The position numbers and the translations under genes are program-made. This document shows positions 57,596 through 64,000 of a stretch of DNA of 64,000 nt, piece by piece (position 1 is the stretch's first letter; every line of letters starts with the position of its first letter). The DNA comes from Sphingobium sp. (GTDB lineage Bacteria; Pseudomonadota; Alphaproteobacteria; Sphingomonadales; Sphingomonadaceae). The stretch covers positions 248,001-312,000 of the forward strand of contig JAGIAZ010000001.1 of assembly GCA_017744605.1 (NCBI GenBank), in the 5' to 3' direction. The notes beneath the pieces were generated by a model. The model made no database searches and was not told the origin of the DNA. It worked only from the letters and a program-made list of their open reading frames with translations.

Positions 57596-58519
57596 TCATT
57601 CCCGACCGGAATCCAGGATGCGTTCTCGCTGCGTTGCACATTCATCGGCGAGGTAGTCGAGCAGCGCCCGCACCGATGGCAGCAGACCGCGCCTCGACGG
57701 GAAAACGGTATGGACGATCTCGCTAATCGGCCGCCAGTCGGGCAGCACGGTCGCGAGCCTCCCGCTTTGCAGATCGTCCCACACCACCAATGTCGGCAAT
57801 CGCGCGATCCCGACGCCGGATAGCGCTGCCTGCCGCAACAGCGCCATGTCGTCGGTGACGAGACGCGGATCGTGCCGCACCTCGGCCGCGCCGCCGTCGC
57901 GGTGGAACAGCCGCCAGCGATGCTCGCCGGGCGCCGGCCCGAAATCGAGGCTGGGCAGGTTGGCGAGATCTGCGGGCAATGTGACAGGATGCGTGCGGAG
58001 AAGATCGGGGCTGGCGACAAGACGGATCGTCCGCACATCGAGGCGGCGCATGACCAGTTCACTTTCCTCCAGCGGTGGCGGACGCACACGGATGGCGAGA
58101 TCGAAGCCTTCACCGATCACGTCGACGCGACGGTTGGTGCTTTCGACGTGCAGCGCGACATCGGGATAAAGCGCCATGAACCGCGCGAACAGGTCGCCGA
58201 ACTGGAAGGCAATGAGGCCAGTCGGACAGCTCAGGCGGACGATCCCGCACGGTTCGGCGCGCGACTGGTCGATACTGTTCTGCGCGGCTTCGGCCTCGAC
58301 CAGCATCGCGACGCAATGGCGATAATATTCCTGACCGATCTCGGTGATCGAGAAGCGCCGGGTGGAGCGCTGGACCAGCCGGACGCCGAGCCGATCCTCC
58401 AGCAGCCCGATTCGGCGGCTGAGCTTCGATTTCTGCATACCGAGCGCCCGTGCGGCCGGGGCGAAGCCGCCATGATCGACCGATTGCACGAACAGGTAGA
58501 GGTCGTTGAGGTCCTGCAT
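57596..58519 (-). CDS. LysR-family transcriptional regulator
   Basis: LYLFVQSVDHGGFAPAARALGMQKSKLSRRIGLLEDRLGVRLVQRSTRRFSITEIGQEYY; start ATG 58519. Confidence 0.93.
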   Translation of the reverse strand: MQDLNDLYLFVQSVDHGGFAPAARALGMQKSKLSRRIGLLEDRLGVRLVQRSTRRFSITEIGQEYYRHCVAMLVEAEAAQNSIDQSRAEPCGIVRLSCPTGLIAFQFGDLFARFMALYPDVALHVESTNRRVDVIGEGFDLAIRVRPPPLEESELVMRRLDVRTIRLVASPDLLRTHPVTLPADLANLPSLDFGPAPGEHRWRLFHRDGGAAEVRHDPRLVTDDMALLRQAALSGVGIARLPTLVVWDDLQSGRLATVLPDWRPISEIVHTVFPSRRGLLPSVRALLDYLADECATQRERILDSGRE

Positions 58520-58629
58520 CGTCCTATTGGTAGGACTCTCAGTCCAATTCCACAATCTTATCGATCGATTGGTGCGGAGCTATTTGTGTCTCAACAGTCG
58601 CTTCCACCGTGGAGCGCAGGAGACGCACG

Positions 58630-59496
58630 ATGAAGAAGGTTCTTGGCACCTACAGCAATCCCAACCAGCATTGGGTCGGCGACGGCTTTCCGGTCCGTTC
58701 GCTGTTTTCCTACAACAGCCTCGGCGGAGCGGTGAGCCCGTTCCTGCTGCTCGATTATGCCGGGCCGCATAACTTCACGCCGACGACGGCCCGGCGCGGC
58801 GTCGGCCAGCATCCGCATCGCGGGTTCGAGACGGTCACGATCGTCTATGATGGCGAGGTCGAGCACAGGGACTCAACCGGCAATGGCGGCATCATCGGTC
58901 CCGGTGACGTCCAGTGGATGACCGCCGCCGGCGGCATCATCCATGAGGAATATCATTCGCCTGCATTCGCGAAGACGGGCGGCCCGTTCAAGATGGTGCA
59001 ACTCTGGGTCAACCTGCCTGCCAAGGACAAGATGACCCCCGGTGGCTATCAGGGCATCACCGCGGCGGACATTCCGACCGTCGAGCTTCCCGATGGCGCT
59101 GGCATTGGCCGCGTGATTGCGGGCGATCTGCTCGGCGCCAAGGGGCCGGCGCGCACCTTCACCCCGATCAACGTCTGGGACGTGCGGCTGAACCGCGATG
59201 CCGATCTGGCGCTCGACCTGCCCGAAGGGCACACCGCGATGCTGGTGGTGCTCGGCGGCCATGTCACCGTCAACGGCGGCGACCATGCCGGCGAGGCGGA
59301 GATGTTGCTGCTGAGCCGCGAGGGCGATGCCGCCCGCATCCATGCCGATGGCGATGCGACGATCCTCGTCCTGACCGGCGAACCGATCGACGAACCGATC
59401 GCCGGCTATGGCCCGTTCGTGATGAACAGCGAGGCGGAGATCCGTCAGGCGATCGACGACTATAACAGCGGCCGGTTCATCCGCGCCGCGGCCTGA
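58630..59496 (+). CDS. Pirin family protein
   Basis: GQHPHRGFETVTIVYDGEVEHRDSTGNGGIIGPGDVQWMTAAGGIIHEEYHS cupin motif. Confidence 0.92.
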   Translation: MKKVLGTYSNPNQHWVGDGFPVRSLFSYNSLGGAVSPFLLLDYAGPHNFTPTTARRGVGQHPHRGFETVTIVYDGEVEHRDSTGNGGIIGPGDVQWMTAAGGIIHEEYHSPAFAKTGGPFKMVQLWVNLPAKDKMTPGGYQGITAADIPTVELPDGAGIGRVIAGDLLGAKGPARTFTPINVWDVRLNRDADLALDLPEGHTAMLVVLGGHVTVNGGDHAGEAEMLLLSREGDAARIHADGDATILVLTGEPIDEPIAGYGPFVMNSEAEIRQAIDDYNSGRFIRAAA

Positions 59497-59631
59497 CGCA
59501 GGGCCCGGCTCCATCCCCCCACCTCCAGAGCCGGGCCCACATTTTTCAAGACATCACGACGGATTGCACGCCTCCGCCCTGATGGCCGTTGTCGAACCCT
59601 GGCGCGCGCTCGAACGAAAGGAGACGTTCCC

Positions 59632-60312
59632 ATGTCCACCCCCGCCAACTTCAACGGTCAGCGCCCGGTGATCGACCCCGATGACGCCGCGATGCTGCTG
59701 ATCGACCACCAGAGCGGCCTGTTCCAGACCATCGGCGACATGCCGATGCCCGAACTGCGGATGCGGGCCGGCGCGCTCGCGTCGATCGCCACGCTTGCCA
59801 ACATGCCGGTCATCACCACCGCTTCGGTGCCGCAGGGACCGAACGGTCCGCTGATCCCTGAAATCCACGCCAATGCGCCGCACGCGAAATATGTTGCCCG
59901 CAAAGGCGAGATCAACGCCTGGGACAATCCCGAGTTCGTCGCAGCGGTGAAGGCGACCGGCCGCAAGACGCTCATCATCGCCGGCACCATCACCAGCGTC
60001 TGCATGGCCTTTCCGGCGATCAGCGCGGTGCAGGACGGGTACAAGGTGTTCGCCGTCGTCGATGCCTCGGGCACCTATTCCAAGATGGCGCAGGAGATCA
60101 CGCTGGCGCGCGTGGTCCAGGCCGGCGTGGTGCCGATGGACACCGCCGCCGTCGCCTCGGAAATCCAGAAGACCTGGAACCGCGCCGATGCGGAGAAATG
60201 GGCCGAGGTCTATACGCAGATCTTCCCGCCCTATCGCCTGCTCATGGAAAGCTATGCCAGAGCACAGCAGGTCGTAACCGAGCATGAAGTGCTCGATTCG
60301 GCCCGAGCGTAA
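59632..60312 (+). CDS. Isochorismatase-like cysteine hydrolase
   Basis: [18 protein letters not shown]...[42 protein letters not shown]. Confidence 0.9.
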   Translation: MSTPANFNGQRPVIDPDDAAMLLIDHQSGLFQTIGDMPMPELRMRAGALASIATLANMPVITTASVPQGPNGPLIPEIHANAPHAKYVARKGEINAWDNPEFVAAVKATGRKTLIIAGTITSVCMAFPAISAVQDGYKVFAVVDASGTYSKMAQEITLARVVQAGVVPMDTAAVASEIQKTWNRADAEKWAEVYTQIFPPYRLLMESYARAQQVVTEHEVLDSARA

Positions 60313-60383
60313 CGCCTTGGCCTTGCCCCGCTGCCAGTGAGCGTGGGGCAAGGCAATGAAGATGGATGAAGGAGAAGCAGACC

Positions 60384-61262
60384 ATGAGCATCGAACGGAT
60401 CATCGACAAGCGCACCCACGATCTGGGCGGCGGCTTCGTGGTCGGTCGAGTCCTGCCGTTCCATGCCCGGCGGATGGTCGGGCCGTTCATCTTCTTCGAC
60501 CATCTCGGCCCGCTCGAATTGGCACCGGGCATTCCCCGCGAACTGGATGTGCGGCCCCATCCGCATATCGGGCTGTCGACCGTCACCTATCTCTATTCCG
60601 GTCAGATCACCCATCGCGACAGCCTCGGCTTCGAACAGGAAATCCGCCCCGGCGAGGTCAACTGGATGACGGCAGGCCGCGGGATCACGCATAGCGAGCG
60701 GCTCGAATATGCCCGGACCAACGGCGCCAATATGCATGGCATTCAGGCTTGGGTCGCGCTCCCGGTCGAGGATGAGGAGACGGCGCCCAGTTTCGATCAT
60801 CTCGAAGGCGCGGACCTGCCCGAATGGCAGGAAGGCGGCGTCCGGGGACGGCTGATCGCGGGCGCGGTCGATGGCCTGCGCGCCGCGACCAAAGTTCATT
60901 CGCCGACCTTCTATGAGCATTGGCAGATGGAAGTCGGTGCGCAGCGGAGCGTCACGCAGAGCTATTCCGAGCGCGCGGTCTATTGCGCGACCGGCGAGAT
61001 CGAAGTGGATGGCACTCGCCTTGCCGCCGGCCAGATGGCGGTGCTCGACGGCAAATCCGGCGGCGGCATACAGGCGCTCCAGCCGGGCCAGGTCATGGTG
61101 CTGGGCGGCGAACCGATCGGCGAGCGTTACCTGCTGTAGAATTTCGTCTCTTCCTCGAAGGCGCGGCTTGAACAGGCTGCCGAGGACTGGCGGCAGCAGC
61201 GCATGAAGCTGCCGGTCGGTGACGACCGGGAGTTCACGCCGATGCCGGAGAAGTCGGCGTGA
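60384..61262 (+). pseudogene. Second pirin gene, interrupted by in-frame TAG at 61137-61139
   Basis: Pirin motif HPHIGLSTVTYLYSGQITHRDSLGFEQEIRPGEVNWMTAGRGITHSER; after the stop the same frame continues NFVSSSKARLEQAAEDWRQQRMKLPVGDDREFTPMPEKSA-TGA, the expected pirin tail. Confidence 0.75.
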
Positions 61263-62245
61263 AAGCGGCGGTCCTCGAAGCGCTGGGCAGCACGCCCGTC
61301 TATGGCGACTTCCCTGAGCCGGATCTGCAAGCCGGAGAGGCGCTGGTCCATGTCCGCGCTGCGGCGGTGAAACAGCTCGAACGGTTGATCGCGTCGGGCA
61401 AACATTATTCCAGCCCGAAGACCTTGCCGATCGTGCCGGGCCTCGATGGGGTCGGGCTGCTCGACGATGGCGCGCGAGTCTATTTCATGGCGCAGCGCCG
61501 TCCCTTCGGTGCGATGGCGCAGCGCGCGCCCGCCAGCCTGACCGTGCCGGTGCCGGCCGGACTGAGCGACGCCGAGGCTGCCGCCGTCGTCAATCCGGGC
61601 CTCGCCGGCTGGCTCCCGCTGGTCGAGCGGGGGCGGATGAAGGCCGGGGAGAATGTCCTGATCCTTGGCGCGACCGGCACTTCGGGGCGGATGGCCGTCA
61701 CCATGGCGCGCCTGCTTGGCGCGGGGCGCGTGATTGCCTGCGGTCGGCGGCGCGAAGTGCTGGAAGGCCTGGACGCCGACGCCACGATCGATCTCTCCGC
61801 CCCGGAAACCGACATCGCCGCCGCTTTCGCTGCGGAGGCCGAGCGCGGTCTTGGTGTGATCGTCGATTATCTATGGGGTCGCACTGCCGAATTACTCATC
61901 GGCCAGCTCGCACGGCCCGATCTCCACAGTAGCACGGACGACAGCGCGATCCGGTTCGTCACGGTCAGCCAGATGGCGGGACCCGACATTGCCCTGCCGT
62001 CGAACGCCCTGCGCGGCTCGCGGCTCGAACTGATCGGCAGCGGGACAGGCAATTTCCCGCATGGTGAGGCGATGCGTCAGGCGATCGCGAAAGTGCTCGA
62101 TCTTGCCGCGGCCGGGCATATCTCCACCGAGACGAGCGAGGTCCCGGTCGAGGATGTCGCCAGAGCATGGCCCGCACCGAACAACCCGGATCAGCGGATT
62201 GTGCTGACCTTCGGGGCAGCCATAAGCCAGGGAGAAAGCGCATGA
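61259..62245 (+). CDS. Zinc-type/MDR-family alcohol dehydrogenase (quinone oxidoreductase-like)
   Basis: GENVLILGATGTSGRMAVTMARLLGAGRVIACGRR Rossmann motif; GTG start overlapping pirin TGA. Confidence 0.88.
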   Translation: MKAAVLEALGSTPVYGDFPEPDLQAGEALVHVRAAAVKQLERLIASGKHYSSPKTLPIVPGLDGVGLLDDGARVYFMAQRRPFGAMAQRAPASLTVPVPAGLSDAEAAAVVNPGLAGWLPLVERGRMKAGENVLILGATGTSGRMAVTMARLLGAGRVIACGRRREVLEGLDADATIDLSAPETDIAAAFAAEAERGLGVIVDYLWGRTAELLIGQLARPDLHSSTDDSAIRFVTVSQMAGPDIALPSNALRGSRLELIGSGTGNFPHGEAMRQAIAKVLDLAAAGHISTETSEVPVEDVARAWPAPNNPDQRIVLTFGAAISQGESA

Positions 62246-62580
62246 CCGACATCACGATCACAACAGAAGATGATGGCCGGCATGGCCGCTATGTCGCCAA
62301 GGTCGCCGGCATCGATGCCGAGGCGGAACTGACCTTCACGCATCGCGGACCCAAGCTGATCAGCGCCGATCATACCGGCGCACCGGACAGCCTGAAGGGA
62401 ACGGGGGCCGCCGCCGCGTTGGTCGATCACCTGATCGCCGATGCCCGTGCGCAGGGTTTCCGGATCATCCCGCTCTGCCCCTATGTCCGCGCGCGGTACG
62501 AGAGGCATCCGGACTGGCAGGATGTGATGACCGTCGCGCCCGGAGAGATGCCGCGCATCTCGGCACGGCCGCGATCATGA
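62242..62580 (+). CDS. GNAT-family (YidJ-type) N-acetyltransferase
   Basis: DAEAELTFTHRGPKLISADHTGAPDSLKGTGAAAALVDHLIADARAQGFRIIPLCPYVRARYERHPDW. Confidence 0.88.
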   Translation: MTDITITTEDDGRHGRYVAKVAGIDAEAELTFTHRGPKLISADHTGAPDSLKGTGAAAALVDHLIADARAQGFRIIPLCPYVRARYERHPDWQDVMTVAPGEMPRISARPRS

Positions 62581-62784
62581 TGCGCCTGCTCGGAATCTCG
62601 GGCAGCCTGCGCGCGGGCTCGTTCAACACCCATTTGCTGCGCAACGCGGCGGAACTGGTGCCGCCGGGCGTGTCGGCACGCTGCACGGCATTCCGCTCTA
62701 TGATGCGGATGCGGAGGCTGCCAACGGCCTGCCTGAGGCGGTGGTCGATCTGAAACAGGCGATCGCGTCCGGACCTGGGCGGTA
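62577..62784 (+). pseudogene. Frameshifted, truncated NADPH-dependent FMN reductase
   Basis: MMRLLGISGSLRAGSFNTHLLRNAAELVPPGV, then in another frame GTLHGIPLYDADAEAANGLPEAVVDLKQAIASGPGR-stop. Confidence 0.75.
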
Positions 62785-62952
62785 AACCGCCACCGAACTG
62801 TCACATTCGTCCCAACTTCGTGCAATCGCCGCGCACGACATAACGGCACCTTCTCCTGGAAGGCTCCTTGGAGGACGGTCTTATGCATGTCAGCGCGAGG
62901 GACGGCAGACCGCCATCCGAAGCCTCGCGATCGCCGGGCGCGGGATGAGATC

Positions 62953-63363
62953 ATGGACGACTCTCCCGCAGCCGTGAGAGCGTGGTTTAACCGACGGGCA
63001 GTCGTGCAGATGACCATGGCCGCCAATCGAGCGGTCAACGAGGCCTTCGGACGCGAGGTCTTCTCCGCGCCGGCCTGGGAGATGCTTCTCGATCTCTATA
63101 GCCGCAACCCCAATGAGGTGATCTCCGTCACCAGCCTGTGCATCGCGGCGAATGTGCCGACACGAACGGCGCAGCACGTCATAGAACGCCTCGTCGAGCT
63201 GGGGCTTCTGGTGCGCTCATCGCACCCATCCGACAAGCGCCTGGCGTTGATTTCGCTGTCGGCGCTTTCGATCACCCTGCTCGACAAGGTTTTCGATCAC
63301 CTCATGGATCTCACCCTGATCAACGGCATCGCGCCCGAGCGAAATCTTGGCGATCCGATTTGA
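62953..63363 (+). CDS. MarR-like winged-helix regulator
   Basis: APAWEMLLDLYSRNPNEVISVTSLCIAANVPTRTAQHVIERLVELGLLVRSSHPSDKRLALISLS. Confidence 0.72.
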   Translation: MDDSPAAVRAWFNRRAVVQMTMAANRAVNEAFGREVFSAPAWEMLLDLYSRNPNEVISVTSLCIAANVPTRTAQHVIERLVELGLLVRSSHPSDKRLALISLSALSITLLDKVFDHLMDLTLINGIAPERNLGDPI

Positions 63364-63652
63364 TGCTCGAGATCGCCGAACCAGGCAATCCCCTCTCCCG
63401 ACCCAAGTCCGGAGGAACGATATTATGTTGTATGCATCCCGCTTATCCGGCATGGCGATTTTGCAGGTTTGACCATGCCGGTTCGGCCTGTGAGACTATC
63501 TCGCCTGGCATCACACGCGCTCGACCGATGAAGGTCGGGCTTTCAGCCACGGCTTCTTGCTCCGGCCTGTCTGGACGGCTTGGTTGTGCCTGCTCTTTTT
63601 CAATCCGATTCACCGGCGCTCCCGCGCTGGTCGACATGGATCGGGTGAGCCT

Positions 63653-64000
63653 GTGGCTCGCCCCCATGCGCGGAAATCGCGCCCTGAGGATTTCCCGGAC
63701 GATTCCACACGCCTGGATGATCTCTATCGATCCGAGGCGCCAGGCCTTACCCGATGGCTGCTTCGGCGATTGCGCTCGTCGGAAGATGCGCGTGACCTGG
63801 TACAGGACGCGTTCGTTCATCTTTTGCGATCGGGACAGCTCGATCGGCTGCGGCGTCCACGGTCGTTCCTCAATAAGATCGTGCAGAACTTGATCGTCGA
63901 TCGGTCGAGGCTGCTGATCAATCGCACCGAGCATACGGCGCTGATCGACACGATCGAAGCCGCCCCCGATGCCGACCCTGCCTATCAGCTCGAGGTCAAG
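63653..64000 (+). CDS. FecI-like ECF sigma factor (3'-truncated by window edge)
   Basis: Frame 2 reads DDLYRSEAPGLTRWLLRRLRSSEDARDLVQDAFVHLLRSGQLDRLRRPRSFLNKIVQNLIVDRSRLL; GTG start tentative. Not in ORF track because it runs off the window. Confidence 0.8.
   Translation, partial: MARPHARKSRPEDFPDDSTRLDDLYRSEAPGLTRWLLRRLRSSEDARDLVQDAFVHLLRSGQLDRLRRPRSFLNKIVQNLIVDRSRLLINRTEHTALIDTIEAAPDADPAYQLEVK

Noticed and set aside
60320-60354. gccttgcccc/ggggcaaggc hairpin between isochorismatase and second pirin genes
   Set aside because: No T-tract and within an evident operon; function too uncertain to call a terminator.
1-64000. CRISPR arrays, rRNA genes, complete tRNA genes
   Set aside because: No spaced direct-repeat array or rRNA-like sequence seen; only the tRNA-3'-end-like fragment at 8565-8585 was noticed. 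Not verified with software.

Overview
GC-rich alphaproteobacterial, sphingomonad-like DNA (family-level inference from protein types; no database search was run). (1) About 1-8.3 kb: chromosomal accessory cluster with a TonB-dependent receptor, exported RidA, UrcA-like protein, gluconate-2-dehydrogenase subunit 3 + GMC oxidoreductase, cytochrome c and flavin amine oxidase. (2) About 8.56-44.7 kb: integrated mobile element. It begins at a tRNA-3'-end-like att candidate and a tyrosine integrase, followed by an excisionase-like HTH, lytic transglycosylase, membrane-anchored Mrr-like nuclease, MobF relaxase, TraD-type coupling protein and RHH protein. A ~25 kb, nearly all minus-strand block follows (DUF2493, DUF736 with SSB-like tip, two PP-loop/PAPS-reductase-like proteins, GHKL ATPase, DUF4262, DUF932, methyltransferase/strawberry-notch helicase, ParB, Toprim, sigma-region-4-like protein, many orphan small genes). 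No mating-pair-formation genes are visible and the right end is unresolved. (3) About 45-54.7 kb: DUF1772, an FMN-binding/ApbE/membrane redox operon, then a putative defence cassette (34-aa hydrophobic peptide, Abi_C-like protein, small ORF, TrlF-like PHP-ATPase). (4) About 54.7-57.5 kb: HxlR remnant next to an IS91-type transposase + tyrosine recombinase unit. (5) About 57.6-64 kb: LysR and a divergent pirin/isochorismatase/pirin/MDR/GNAT operon with two decaying genes, a MarR-like regulator and a partial FecI-like sigma factor. Most notable unexplained signals: nine G-rich GGAGGGGAGGGnGT-type motifs (mostly G-quadruplex-capable) 42-80 nt upstream of start codons inside the mobile block; a ~600-nt structured noncoding region with a 28-bp perfect inverted repeat and tandem terminators; and paralogous attenuator-like hairpins directly upstream of ribosome-binding sites.
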